This document shows positions 27,073-35,696 of a stretch of 64,000 nucleotides of DNA, piece after piece (the stretch's first letter is position 1; every line of letters begins with the position of its first letter). Source of the DNA: Niabella drilacis (GTDB lineage: Bacteria > Bacteroidota > Bacteroidia > Chitinophagales > Chitinophagaceae). Below the pieces are notes generated by a model. The model was given only the letters and a program-made list of their open reading frames with translations, ran no database searches and was not told the DNA's origin. Made by a program: the position numbers and the translations under genes. Location of the stretch: assembly GCF_900101395.1 (NCBI RefSeq), contig NZ_FMZO01000001.1:395997-459996 (forward strand), read 5' to 3'.

Positions 27073-27125
27073 TTTTTGTCTAAGGTTTAAAGTTTGAGGT
27101 CCAACGTCAACCATTAAACCTCACA
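27073..27125. repeat. Heptad-type repeat spacer between hisB and hisH
   Basis: Contains AAGGTTTAAAGTTTGAGGT and the complementary run ATTAAACCTCA 25 bp on, giving AGGTTTAA / TTAAACCT pairing. It belongs to the same repeat type as the other his-operon spacers. Confidence 0.55.
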
Positions 27126-27137
27126 CAGGAAACAGTA

Positions 27138-28277
27138 TTATAACAACCCCTTCGTACTGGGCAGCTGATCATTGCCGGGTGTCCTTTTAATGGCCATTTT
27201 GATGGCCTTTGCCAGGGCCTTGAAAATGGCTTCTATCTTATGATGTTCGTTTTCGCCTTCGGCCTTAATGTTCAGGTTCATCTTTGACGCATCGCTGAGC
27301 GATTTAAAGAAATGATAGAACATCTCTGTGGGCATTTCACCGATCTTCTCCCGTTTAAAGGACGCATCCCATACCAGCCAGGGGCGGCCGCCGAAGTCCA
27401 GTGCTACCTGCACCAGCGCATCATCCATGGGCAAACAGAATCCATAGCGTTCGATACCGGCCTTGTTGCCCAATGCCAGGTATAGTGCTTCTCCCAGGGC
27501 AATGGCCGTGTCCTCAATGGTATGGTGCTCGTCAATATGCAGGTCTCCTTTGGTAACAATACCCAGGTTCATGCCGCTGTGACGGCCCAGCTGGTGCAGC
27601 ATATGATCAAAAAAGCCAAGCCCGGTATCAATGGAACATTGACCTGTTCCATCGAGATTGATATTGATCTTTATTTTTGTTTCATTCGTATTGCGCTCGT
27701 GCTCCACAACTCTTGATTGCAGCTGTAACAATGCATAAATGTCCTGCCAGTTGGTGGTCTTTAAAGCAATGGTGGATTCAAGCTCTTTTGCAGAATCGGA
27801 GATCTCCGCGGCACCCAGCGTTTCATCCTGCACCAGCCAGATGCCTTTACAGCCCAGGTTCCTGGCCAGCTGGATATCGGTGATCCGGTCACCGATGACA
27901 TAAGATCCGACAAGATCGTATTCCGGGTTGTTGATGTATTTTGTAAGCATCCCGGTGCCCGGCTTACGGGTGGGCGCGTTTTCCTCCGGGTAGGTTTTGT
28001 CAATAAAAACTTCACTGAAATGAATGCCGTCGGCTTCAAGATTGCGCATGACAAGATTCTGGGTAGGCCAAAAGGTTTCTTCAGGAAACGTTTCGGTACC
28101 CAGCCCGTCCTGGTTGGTTACCATTACCAGCTCGTAGCCCATTTCCTTTGCGATCTTTCCCAGCCAGGTGAACATACCGGGATAAAAGGTCACTTTATCA
28201 ATGGAGTCCAGCTGATAGGTGGGAGGCGCTTCGTAAATCAATGTTCCATCCCTGTCGATAAACAATACTTTTTTCAT
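27138..28277 (-). CDS. hisB: Bifunctional histidinol-phosphatase / imidazoleglycerol-phosphate dehydratase
   Basis: 379 residues. The N-terminal HAD phosphatase (about 1-165) has '[11 protein letters not shown]' with the nucleophile Asp, '[10 protein letters not shown]' and '[16 protein letters not shown]'. The zinc-loop cysteines known from E. coli HisB are replaced ('[15 protein letters not shown]'). The C-terminal IGPD domain (about 190-379) has its metal-binding histidine motifs '[17 protein letters not shown]', '[18 protein letters not shown]', 'FYHFFKSLS' and '[16 protein letters not shown]'. It performs steps 7 and 9 of the pathway. The start is 5 bp past hisC. Confidence 0.97.
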   Translation of the reverse strand: MKKVLFIDRDGTLIYEAPPTYQLDSIDKVTFYPGMFTWLGKIAKEMGYELVMVTNQDGLGTETFPEETFWPTQNLVMRNLEADGIHFSEVFIDKTYPEENAPTRKPGTGMLTKYINNPEYDLVGSYVIGDRITDIQLARNLGCKGIWLVQDETLGAAEISDSAKELESTIALKTTNWQDIYALLQLQSRVVEHERNTNETKIKININLDGTGQCSIDTGLGFFDHMLHQLGRHSGMNLGIVTKGDLHIDEHHTIEDTAIALGEALYLALGNKAGIERYGFCLPMDDALVQVALDFGGRPWLVWDASFKREKIGEMPTEMFYHFFKSLSDASKMNLNIKAEGENEHHKIEAIFKALAKAIKMAIKRTPGNDQLPSTKGLL

Positions 28278-28281
28278 TTTT

Positions 28282-29355
28282 TCAGGCAGTGTATGCTTTT
28301 AGAGTATCAATTAAAATACGGTTTTCGTTTTCTGTACCAACGGTAATGCGCAAACAATCTTCACATCCGGGTACACTGCTGCGGTTCCGGACAATGATCC
28401 CCTTTTGCTGCAGGTACTTAAAGATGTTGTTGGCGTCTGTCATTTTTACCAGCAGGAAGTTGGCGTCCGACGGATACACTTTTTGCGTGTAAGGTAGCTG
28501 GTTTAATTCATTTTCCAGCCAGTTGCGTTGTTCAATGCAGTCCCGGATCCAGGCGTTTACCTGTTCAATATTTTGCAATCCCTGTAAGGCAAGTTCCTGT
28601 GTGGCGATATTAATATTGTAGGGGTATTTTACATTGTTCATCAGCTGGATGATCTCTTTTCCCGCAAATGCCAGCCCGAGGCGTAATGCTGCCAGGCCCC
28701 ATGCTTTTGAAAGGGTTTGTAAGACTACCAGGTTGGGATGATCTGCCAGCTGGAGCGACAAGGTTTTTTGCCTGGCATAATTGATATAAGCCTCGTCTAC
28801 TACTACAATGCCATCAAAATTATTCAGGATTACTTCAATATCCTGGCGGTTGATGCTGTTACCGCTGGGGTTGTTGGGCGAACAGATGAAAATGATTTTT
28901 GTATACTCATCAACGGCGTCGGCAATGGCCTGTATATCCATCTGGAAACCGGCATTCAGCGGTACTTCTTTTACCTTTATATTATTAATAGCGGCGGCCA
29001 CGCCGTACATACCATAGGTGGGGGGCAGGGTAATGATATTATCAAAACCCGGCTCACAAAAAATACGGATCAGTACATCGATGGCTTCGTCGCTGCCGTT
29101 CCCGGTAAAAATGTTTTCTACCGGAAGCCCTTTGATGGCGCTGATGCGTTGTTTGAGCTTTGTTTGTACGGGGTCCGGGTAACGGTTGAGCTGCTCCTGC
29201 AGTTCATTGATAGTAAGGGCTACCGGTGACCCAATGGCATTTTCGTTGGCATCTAACATCACGCTGGCATCGCCGCTGAACTCATGCCGGGCAGTGGAGT
29301 AGGGCGCAAGGTTCTTAATGTTTTCCCGGACCAGGTATTCTAAATTAAACTCCAT
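28282..29355 (-). CDS. hisC: Histidinol-phosphate aminotransferase
   Basis: 357 residues, a class I/II PLP aminotransferase. '[12 protein letters not shown]' opens the core, '[20 protein letters not shown]' binds the phosphate, '[11 protein letters not shown]' is the cofactor motif, '[10 protein letters not shown]' holds the pyridine-contacting Asp, and '[15 protein letters not shown]' contains the Schiff-base Lys. It transfers an amino group from glutamate to imidazole acetol phosphate. The spacing to hisD (12 bp) and hisB (4 bp) shows tight operon organisation. Confidence 0.97.
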   Translation of the reverse strand: MEFNLEYLVRENIKNLAPYSTARHEFSGDASVMLDANENAIGSPVALTINELQEQLNRYPDPVQTKLKQRISAIKGLPVENIFTGNGSDEAIDVLIRIFCEPGFDNIITLPPTYGMYGVAAAINNIKVKEVPLNAGFQMDIQAIADAVDEYTKIIFICSPNNPSGNSINRQDIEVILNNFDGIVVVDEAYINYARQKTLSLQLADHPNLVVLQTLSKAWGLAALRLGLAFAGKEIIQLMNNVKYPYNINIATQELALQGLQNIEQVNAWIRDCIEQRNWLENELNQLPYTQKVYPSDANFLLVKMTDANNIFKYLQQKGIIVRNRSSVPGCEDCLRITVGTENENRILIDTLKAYTA

Positions 29356-29367
29356 ATTATCTTTTTG

Positions 29368-30645
29368 TTACAGGTTGCTCAATCTTACTTTAACGGCATT
29401 GCTGTGCGCCTGTAAACCTTCGGCCTCGGCCATAGTGGTTACGGTGGCTGCAATGTTTTTTAGCCCCCTTGCCGTGAGCTGCTGGAAAGTGATTTTTTTA
29501 TAGAAACTGTCAAGTGAAACACCGCTGTAGGCTGCGGCATACCCATTGGTAGGCAAGGTGTGGTTGGTGCCACTGGCATAGTCACCGGCGCTTTCCGGCG
29601 AATGGTTGCCGATAAACACCGACCCTGCTGCCGTTATGTTTTTTAACAACCCGCTTCCTGTTTTGCAGGCCAGTATCAGGTGCTCGGGAGCATAAAAGTT
29701 GGATAATTCAACGGCTTCTTTAAGGCTTTTTACCACTACGATACGCGAATGTTCCAGGGCTTTTGCGGCAATATCCTTCCGGGGCAGGGTTTTGAGCTGC
29801 GTCGTAACAGCCTTTTCGATTTTTGTTACCATGCCTGTTTGTGTGGTAATACAGATCACCTGCGAGTCGGGGCCATGCTCTGCCTGGGCCAGCAGGTCGG
29901 CTGCCACAAAACGGGGATCTGCAGTTCCATCGGCAATCACCAGCACTTCGGATGGTCCGGCGGGCATATCAATGGCCACCCGGTTCTGCACCAGCTGTTT
30001 GGCCATGGTCACATATTGATTGCCGGGCCCAAAGATCTTAAAAACTGCCGGGATGCTCTGTGTGCCATAAGCCATTGCTGCAATCGCCTGTGCGCCCCCG
30101 GTTTTAAATATTTTTTGAATGCCGCATAATGAGGCTGCATATAAAACGGCGGGATGCACCTGCTGCTCTTTGTTGCAGGGGGTGCACAATATTACTTCCT
30201 TACATCCTGCAAGGCGGGCGGGCAGGCCCAGCATCAACACCGTGGAAAACAGTGGTGCGGATCCTCCGGGAATGTACAGACCTACTTTTTCAATGGGGCG
30301 GCTCTCGCGCCAGCAGGTAATACCGCTCATCGGGGCGATCTTTTTTGCCGCTTCTTTTTGAGAGCGGTGAAAGGCTTCTATGTTCTTTTTTGCTTGCTTT
30401 AAAGCGGCTTTCAGTGGCGGAGGAACCTGTCCGGAGGCCTCTTTTATTTCGGTTGCGGTTACCGCGATGGAGCTGAGTTCCACACCGTCAAACTTTTTAC
30501 TAAGATCCCGCAGTGCCATATCTCCGTTCGTTTGAACTGAAGACAGGATCTCCGTTACCGCAGGGATGAGTTGCTGGTTGTTCTGGAGCGGACGGGCACA
30601 GATCTCCGGCCAAAGTTCTGAAGAAGGATATTTGTAGAATTTCAA
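29368..30645 (-). CDS. hisD: Histidinol dehydrogenase
   Basis: 425 residues, a zinc- and NAD-dependent enzyme that oxidises histidinol to histidine in two steps. Family blocks: 'KVGLYIPGGSAPLFSTVLML', 'GGAQAIAAMAYGTQSIPAVF', 'GPGNQYVTMAKQLVQ', 'DMPAGPSEVLVIADG', 'LLAQAEHGPDSQVI' (with zinc ligands Gln/His), and 'NFYAPEHLILACK' with catalytic Glu/His. Length is usual. It follows hisG after a 61-bp spacer holding a hairpin. Confidence 0.97.
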   Translation of the reverse strand: MKFYKYPSSELWPEICARPLQNNQQLIPAVTEILSSVQTNGDMALRDLSKKFDGVELSSIAVTATEIKEASGQVPPPLKAALKQAKKNIEAFHRSQKEAAKKIAPMSGITCWRESRPIEKVGLYIPGGSAPLFSTVLMLGLPARLAGCKEVILCTPCNKEQQVHPAVLYAASLCGIQKIFKTGGAQAIAAMAYGTQSIPAVFKIFGPGNQYVTMAKQLVQNRVAIDMPAGPSEVLVIADGTADPRFVAADLLAQAEHGPDSQVICITTQTGMVTKIEKAVTTQLKTLPRKDIAAKALEHSRIVVVKSLKEAVELSNFYAPEHLILACKTGSGLLKNITAAGSVFIGNHSPESAGDYASGTNHTLPTNGYAAAYSGVSLDSFYKKITFQQLTARGLKNIAATVTTMAEAEGLQAHSNAVKVRLSNL

Positions 30646-30649
30646 TTTG

Positions 30650-30702
30650 CTTAATGTTTAAGGTTTAAGGTTCAGACTTTAAACGCTGAACCTTGAACAA
30701 GT
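30650..30702. repeat. Repeat-derived hairpin between hisG and hisD
   Basis: Two GTTTAAGG-type heptads lead into AAGGTTCAG, which pairs perfectly with CTGAACCTT ten bases later. It may slow or protect transcripts at the first gene boundary of the operon. Confidence 0.6.
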
Positions 30703-30706
30703 AAAA

Positions 30707-31567
30707 CTATTCGATCATCTTTTCAATAGGGATGATCAGGATCCCTTCGGCGCCGGCGGCTTTGAGGTTCTCGATCACATTCCAGAAATCGGCCTCGCTG
30801 ATCACCGAGTGTACAGAGCTCCAGTCTTTTTTAGCCAGGGGTACGATGGTAGGACTGCTGATGCCCGGGAGATAAGCGCAGATCTTTTCAATGCTCTTAT
30901 TGGGAGCATTCAGCATAACGTATTTGTTATATTTTGCTTTTCTTACCGAGCGGATACGGAACAGCAGCTTTTCCAGCAGCTTTTTGCGGGCAGGACTGAG
31001 TTTTTTGCCGGAAATAAGTACGGCTTCCGATTTCAGGATAGTTTCAAATTCGGACAGCTCATTGCTGAACAGGGTACTGCCGGAGCTCACCAGGTCGCAG
31101 ATCGCGTCGGCCAGCCCGATACGGGGTGCGATCTCCACCGATCCGCTGATCACATGGATATCGGCCTTTATTTTGTTTTGTTTAAGCCATTTGTTGAGTA
31201 TAAAAGGGTAGCTGGTGGCGATCTTCATACCGTCCAAGTCTTTTACGGTTAATTTTTTCCGGGTCTTTGGCAGGGCAATGGAAAGCCGGCATTTGCCATA
31301 TCCCAGGCGCTCTACGATTTCTGCCGCCTTGTTTTTTTCAAGGACTACATTCTCCCCCACAAAACCGATGTCGGCCACTCCATCCTGCACATATTCAGGA
31401 ATATCGTCATCTCTCAGAAAGAGAATCTCCGCGTCAAAATTCTCCGCATTGATCTTTAACTGGTTGTTACCATTGGGTACGCCGATGCCGCACTCTTTAA
31501 GTAGTTTTAATGAGTCTTCGCTCAGTCTTCCGGACTTTTGAACCGCGATTCTTAATTTTTCCTGCAT
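30707..31567 (-). CDS. hisG: ATP phosphoribosyltransferase (long form)
   Basis: I use the ATG at 31567 ('MQEKLRIAVQKSGRLSEDSL'), the normal family start; the open frame extends 22 codons further into the leader terminator. The 286-residue protein is the long form with catalytic domains (residues 1-205; 'FLRDDDIPEYVQDGVADIGF', 'VSGSTLFSNELSEFETI'-type phosphate loop) and a C-terminal PII-like regulatory domain (about 212-286) ending 'GAEGILIIPIEKMIE', which mediates His feedback inhibition. First enzyme and first gene of the his operon; a His-coding leader and terminator lie just upstream. Confidence 0.97.
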   Translation of the reverse strand: MQEKLRIAVQKSGRLSEDSLKLLKECGIGVPNGNNQLKINAENFDAEILFLRDDDIPEYVQDGVADIGFVGENVVLEKNKAAEIVERLGYGKCRLSIALPKTRKKLTVKDLDGMKIATSYPFILNKWLKQNKIKADIHVISGSVEIAPRIGLADAICDLVSSGSTLFSNELSEFETILKSEAVLISGKKLSPARKKLLEKLLFRIRSVRKAKYNKYVMLNAPNKSIEKICAYLPGISSPTIVPLAKKDWSSVHSVISEADFWNVIENLKAAGAEGILIIPIEKMIE

Positions 31568-31580
31568 AGCTTTATTTTTT

Positions 31581-31616
31581 AAATAAAAAAGGCTTACAAA
31601 ATTTGTAAGCCTTTTT
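31581..31616 (-). terminator. Attenuator terminator of the his operon
   Basis: On the minus strand AAAAAGGCTTACAAA pairs with TTTGTAAGCCTTTTT, ending in a T6 run, 14 nt before the hisG ATG and about 30 nt after the leader-peptide stop. An intrinsic terminator placed between a His-rich leader peptide and the first his gene is the arrangement of classical his attenuation. Confidence 0.8.
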
Positions 31617-31646
31617 CTATAATTTGGATACATATCACCACCGGGC

Positions 31647-31697
31647 CTACACGGGTAAGTCTGTTACATGATGATGGGTATGTACTAATATTTTCAT
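31647..31697 (-). CDS. hisL: His-operon leader peptide (16 aa, HTHHH)
   Basis: An ATG-initiated 16-codon frame encodes MKILVHTHHHVTDLPV followed by TAG. Four of its five codons at positions 6-10 are CAT (His-Thr-His-His-His). It lies between a -7-like box and the terminator before hisG. Stalling of ribosomes at these His codons when His-tRNA is scarce would favour an antiterminator fold, as in enterobacterial hisL. The role is inferred from position and codon content; no family comparison was possible. Confidence 0.75.
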   Translation of the reverse strand: MKILVHTHHHVTDLPV

Positions 31698-31704
31698 TGC
31701 GGTG

Positions 31705-31712
31705 CAAATATA
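31705..31712 (-). promoter_or_regulatory. Candidate -7 box of the his operon
   Basis: TATATTTG on the minus strand matches TAnnTTTG, only 8 bp before the leader-peptide ATG, so the leader may have a very short 5' end. No good -33 TTG is visible. Confidence 0.5.
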
Positions 31713-31813
31713 TACGAAATTTATGATTTCCCACTTTTTTAGTAGAAAAATTTGAGGGGAGAAATTCAGCTGCAGCAGAAAATGCCCTATCTTTAAATTT
31801 TTAAAAAGGATAC

Positions 31814-32581
31814 ATGTTACAACTTACCAAGCCCCTTGCTTTTATTGACCTGGAGACCACGGGAGTGAACCTGGGTTCCGACCGCATTGTTGAAATTGCC
31901 ATTGTGAAGATCCTTCCGGATGGTACCCGTAATGTAAAACGGAAGCTGATCAACCCGGAAATGCCCATTCCTAAAGCGAATTCAGAGATACACGGCATCA
32001 CCGACGACATGGTGAAGGATGCGCCTACTTTTGCCCAGGTGGCCCAGGAACTGAAACAGGTGCTGGATGGCTGCGATCTTGCCGGCTATAACTCTAACAG
32101 GTTCGATGTTCCGCTGCTGGTTGAGGAATTTTTGAGGGTGGGCGTTGATTTTGACATGCGGGGACGCAAATTAGTGGATGTACAAAACATCTTTCACAAA
32201 ATGGAACAGCGGACACTGTCCGCTGCCTACCGGTTTTATTGCGAGAAAGTCCTGGAAGATGCACACTCAGCGGAAGCAGATGCCTCTGCGACCCATGAAG
32301 TGCTGCTGGCCCAGATCACCCGTTACCCCGAGCTGGGCACAACGGTAGAATCAATCAATAAAGCGATCGGGGAAGAACCCATCGTGGATTTTGCCCGCCG
32401 GTTTGTTATGGACAATGGTGTGGAAGTGTTTAATTTCGGAAAATACAAGGGTAAATCGGTTGCGGATATATTAAAAGCGGAGCCGCAATATTACGACTGG
32501 ATGATGAAGGGCGATTTTCCGCAGCATACCAAGCAAAAGCTGACCGAGATTTTTACGCGGACCAAACTTAGAAAAAATTAA
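31814..32581 (+). CDS. DnaQ-like 3'-5' exonuclease
   Basis: 255 residues. DEDDh exonuclease motifs: ExoI 'FIDLETTGVN' (Asp/Glu at about residues 12-14), 'EIHGITDDMV', ExoII 'LAGYNSNRFDVPLL' and ExoIII 'DAHSAEADASATHEVL' with HxAxxD. The C-terminal 60 residues ('VFNFGKYKGKSVADILKAEP') form a DUF3820-like module that often follows such exonucleases. It may act in proofreading or nucleic-acid processing; it is not the epsilon subunit of a known operon here. Divergent from the his operon. Confidence 0.9.
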   Translation: MLQLTKPLAFIDLETTGVNLGSDRIVEIAIVKILPDGTRNVKRKLINPEMPIPKANSEIHGITDDMVKDAPTFAQVAQELKQVLDGCDLAGYNSNRFDVPLLVEEFLRVGVDFDMRGRKLVDVQNIFHKMEQRTLSAAYRFYCEKVLEDAHSAEADASATHEVLLAQITRYPELGTTVESINKAIGEEPIVDFARRFVMDNGVEVFNFGKYKGKSVADILKAEPQYYDWMMKGDFPQHTKQKLTEIFTRTKLRKN

Positions 32582-32623
32582 GCGCAGACGGTTATCGTCT
32601 GAATATCACCCCGAGTAGAATGC

Positions 32624-33373
32624 GTGCATACAGTGGATAAAGTTGTCATCATACCCACCTATAATGAAAAGGAGAATGTTGCCAGGATCATAAAGGCCGT
32701 TATGGACCTGGAAGGTGATTTTCATGTACTGATTGTAGATGATGGATCTCCGGACGGGACCGCGGATATTGTGAGGATGTTACAGGAACAATACAACGGC
32801 CGGTTGTTTCTTGAGGAACGAAAAGGAAAGCTTGGATTGGGGACTGCATACATACATGGATTTAGATGGAGCCTGAATAAGGGATATCAATTTGTATTTG
32901 AGATGGATGCTGATTTCTCACATAACCCCAATGATCTGATCCGGCTGCACCAGGCATGCGTGGAGGGGGCCGATCTGGCTATCGGGAGCCGCTATGTGAA
33001 GGGAGGCGGTATTGTGAACTGGCCTGCCGACCGGGTGTTTATTTCAAAAGGTGGATCGTTGTATACGCGGATCATTACCTGGATGCCGGTAAAAGATCCT
33101 ACGGCAGGGTTTATGTGCTATACCGCAAAAGTGCTCCGGGCCATTAATTTTGATAATATCAGCTTCGTAGGGTATGCTTTCCAGATCGAAATGAAATATG
33201 CTGCCTGGAAACTGGGATTTAAGATAAAGGAAGTGCCGATCATTTTCCAGGACCGTACCGAGGGACAGTCGAAAATGAGTAAAGGCATTCTTAAGGAAGG
33301 TATTTTAGGAGTCCTGAACCTGCGGTGGCAAAGCCTGTTTAAAAATTACCGGAACAGGGTTTCAAATAGTTGA
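32624..33373 (+). CDS. Polyprenol monophosphomannose synthase-like glycosyltransferase (GT2)
   Basis: 249 residues of the Dpm1/Ppm1 type, transferring a sugar (usually mannose from GDP-mannose) to a polyprenyl phosphate on the inner face of the membrane. Motifs: 'VVIIPTYNEKENVARII' near the start, 'HVLIVDDGSPDGTAD' about residue 35, 'FEMDADFSHNPNDL' (DxD-like metal site, about 91), 'SRYVKGGGIVNWP' and 'EVPIIFQDRTEGQSKMS'. No membrane helix follows, as in the bacterial short form. Sugar identity is inferred from family. Confidence 0.9.
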   Translation: MHTVDKVVIIPTYNEKENVARIIKAVMDLEGDFHVLIVDDGSPDGTADIVRMLQEQYNGRLFLEERKGKLGLGTAYIHGFRWSLNKGYQFVFEMDADFSHNPNDLIRLHQACVEGADLAIGSRYVKGGGIVNWPADRVFISKGGSLYTRIITWMPVKDPTAGFMCYTAKVLRAINFDNISFVGYAFQIEMKYAAWKLGFKIKEVPIIFQDRTEGQSKMSKGILKEGILGVLNLRWQSLFKNYRNRVSNS

Positions 33374-33395
33374 AAGTATTAATGTTATAGCTTTT

Positions 33396-33851
33396 ATGTA
33401 TAGTAAAAATGAGGCCGCTCTGATAAAAAAAGAATTCTGGACCTCATTGGGCACCTACCTGAAGCCGGTACTCAGTGCCAATGGGCAAAAAGTAAACTGG
33501 GTCAATTATAAAACAGGTATCAAGGGGATCTACTTCAGAACAGATGTTACAAAAAGAGAGGCAAGTGTTGCGGTGGAACTGACGCACCCGGGCGAAGAAA
33601 AACGGACAGCTGCGTTTGACAAGCTGGTATCGCTAAAAGCTGTTTTTTCGGAAATGGCGGGCGGGGACTGGCTGTGGCAAAGAGCGGTTTACGACGAAGA
33701 GGGACGCCCGGTATCAAAGATCCTGATCCGGAAGGAGCCGGTCAATATTTTTAATAGGAACGACTGGCCGGTGATCATATCGTTTTTTAAGCAGCATCTG
33801 ATCGCATTGGATGCATTCTGGTCAATAGCGAAAGCGTATTTTGAGGATTGA
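33396..33851 (+). CDS. DUF4268 family protein
   Basis: 151 residues in line with DUF4268, a PD-(D/E)XK-like family seen alone or fused to other domains: 'ALIKKEFWTSLGTYLKPVLS', 'VNWVNYKTGIKGIYFR', 'AVELTHPGEEKR', 'KILIRKEPVNIFNRNDWP' and 'VIISFFKQHLIALDAFW'. The function is not established. It lies 22 bp after the glycosyltransferase gene and is probably co-transcribed. Confidence 0.85.
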   Translation: MYSKNEAALIKKEFWTSLGTYLKPVLSANGQKVNWVNYKTGIKGIYFRTDVTKREASVAVELTHPGEEKRTAAFDKLVSLKAVFSEMAGGDWLWQRAVYDEEGRPVSKILIRKEPVNIFNRNDWPVIISFFKQHLIALDAFWSIAKAYFED

Positions 33852-33946
33852 AATAACAGTGGCCGGCTCTTGTAAAGCGGGATAAACGGCTTCAGCGGTA
33901 TTGGGCATCACTGCGGTTTTCAACCGGATTTTATAAACGGAAGCAA

Positions 33947-34858
33947 ATGAAAAGAATAACGATCGGCTTGCTGGCCTCCTTTATTTTACACATGATGGTT
34001 AACGCCCAGCAGGAAATACCCCTTTACACTAAGGTGCCCAATAGCAAGCCCGCCGAAAACCTGGAAAAAGCGGTGACCGGGACCGACGGTATCACCCGGA
34101 TCAGCAATGTATCGGTTCCCACAATAACAGTGTACCGGCCGGTAAATGCAAAGCGCAATAGTCCTGCCGTTATTATTTGTCCCGGGGGCGGGTATACGAT
34201 CCTTGCTGCAAGCCATGAGGGCGCAGATGTTGCAGCGGCGTTAAATGAGTGGGGGGTAACAGCGTTTGTGCTGAAATACCGCCTGCCCGACGACCGCATC
34301 ATGGAGGACAAATCGATCGGCCCTTTACAGGATGCGGAACGGGCTGTACAATGGGTGCGCGAACACGCAAAAGAGTACCAGGTAGACCCCCGCAAAGTCG
34401 GTATCATGGGCTTTTCTGCAGGGGGGCATCTTGCTGCTACACTTTCCACGCATTATGAAGAGCGCCTGGTAGACAATCCTGAAAAGATTTCATTAAGGCC
34501 CGACTTTTCTGTGCTGGTGTACCCTGTGATCAGTTTCACCGATAGCCTGACGCACCGGGGTAGCCGTGACCGGCTGCTCGGCGCTGCTCCTTCTGCTGCG
34601 CTTATCCAACGGTATTCCAATGAACTTCTGGTAAATAAAAAAACACCACCCGCATTTTTGGTACATGCGAAGGACGATAAGGCCGTTCCCTGGCAGAACA
34701 GTCAGCATTATTATGAAGCCCTGCGGGCTCATAAGGTACCAGCCCGGGTTTTTTATTATGAGAAGGGGGGACATGGATTTGGCATGAACAATAAGACTTC
34801 GGATCTTAAATGGATGACCGCGCTTAAAGACTGGATGAACGTGCAGCATCTCCTTTAA
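33947..34858 (+). CDS. Secreted alpha/beta-hydrolase esterase (acetyl xylan esterase / BD-FAE type)
   Basis: 303 residues with a signal peptide ('MKRITIGLLASFILHMMVNA'). The oxyanion-hole motif 'AVIICPGGGYTILAASHEG' (about residue 78), the nucleophile elbow 'GIMGFSAGGHLAATLS' (Ser about 153), the acid in 'AFLVHAKDDKAVP' and the His in 'YEKGGHGFGM' form a complete triad. Bacteroidota homologues deacetylate plant cell-wall polysaccharides. No SusCD-like neighbours are present, so the substrate stays open. Confidence 0.9.
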   Translation: MKRITIGLLASFILHMMVNAQQEIPLYTKVPNSKPAENLEKAVTGTDGITRISNVSVPTITVYRPVNAKRNSPAVIICPGGGYTILAASHEGADVAAALNEWGVTAFVLKYRLPDDRIMEDKSIGPLQDAERAVQWVREHAKEYQVDPRKVGIMGFSAGGHLAATLSTHYEERLVDNPEKISLRPDFSVLVYPVISFTDSLTHRGSRDRLLGAAPSAALIQRYSNELLVNKKTPPAFLVHAKDDKAVPWQNSQHYYEALRAHKVPARVFYYEKGGHGFGMNNKTSDLKWMTALKDWMNVQHLL

Positions 34859-34969
34859 TGAAACTGCCGGAACCCGGACGAAGGGAATACACCAAAGACG
34901 GTTGGGCAAATTGTTGTACCTTAGAAGGGACAGTTTCGCTGTCTCATACAAGTATTAAACTCCGGTATT

Positions 34970-35638
34970 ATGAAATATCCTGTAAAGATACGATCGATCG
35001 TACACGTAACTCATGATGTGCTGGGCATAAGAGTTGACAAGCCGGAAGGGTGGGCTTATACGCCCGGGCAGGCAACAGAAGTGTTTATTGACAAGGAAGG
35101 GTGGAAAGAGGAAGGGCGCCCGTTTACCTTTACCTCGCTGCCCGATGATGCGTACCTGGAGTTCACTATAAAGACGTACCCGGAGCGCAAAGGCGTAACA
35201 GCACAATTGCGTCAGCTGAAGGAGGGCGATACATTGCTGCTGAATGATATTTTTGGTGAGATTGCCTATAAAGGGGAAGGGCTGTTTATTGCAGGAGGAG
35301 CGGGCATTACACCCTTTATCGCTATCCTCCGGCAGCTGAGCCAGGAAGGCCGTCTTGGTAATAACCGGCTGTTGTTCGCTAATAAGCGGAGAGAAGATAT
35401 CATTCATGAAGAGGAATTACGCCGGTTGCTCGGCGCCCGTTTTGTGAATATACTTTCCGGTGAAATGGTTCCGGGGTATGAGCAGGGGTATATTTCGGAA
35501 ACGGTCTTGAAAGCATTGATTTCTGATAGGGGCGACTATGTATATTTATGTGGTCCACCTCCCATGATGGATGCCGTAGAACAGGTATTGACGGATCTTC
35601 AGATAGATCCGGCCCGGGTAGTGAAAGAGGGCTTTTAG
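34970..35638 (+). CDS. FAD-binding ferredoxin reductase-like oxidoreductase
   Basis: 222 residues. The FAD domain contains 'GRPFTFTSLPDDAYLEFTIK' (R-x-x-T/S-x-T/S pattern) and 'GVTAQLRQLKEGDTLLLND'; the NAD(P) domain has 'FIAGGAGITPFIAILRQL' (about residue 105) and 'YVYLCGPPPMMDAVEQVL' near the end. No iron-sulphur domain is present, so it resembles small flavodoxin/ferredoxin reductases. The partner is unknown. It is 10 bp ahead of the frame that leads into the gluconolactonase gene. Confidence 0.88.
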   Translation: MKYPVKIRSIVHVTHDVLGIRVDKPEGWAYTPGQATEVFIDKEGWKEEGRPFTFTSLPDDAYLEFTIKTYPERKGVTAQLRQLKEGDTLLLNDIFGEIAYKGEGLFIAGGAGITPFIAILRQLSQEGRLGNNRLLFANKRREDIIHEEELRRLLGARFVNILSGEMVPGYEQGYISETVLKALISDRGDYVYLCGPPPMMDAVEQVLTDLQIDPARVVKEGF

Positions 35639-35696
35639 GGGCGGAATAATGATGGCGTATGGCCTGGAATATAATATCTTTATAATTGACAACAGT

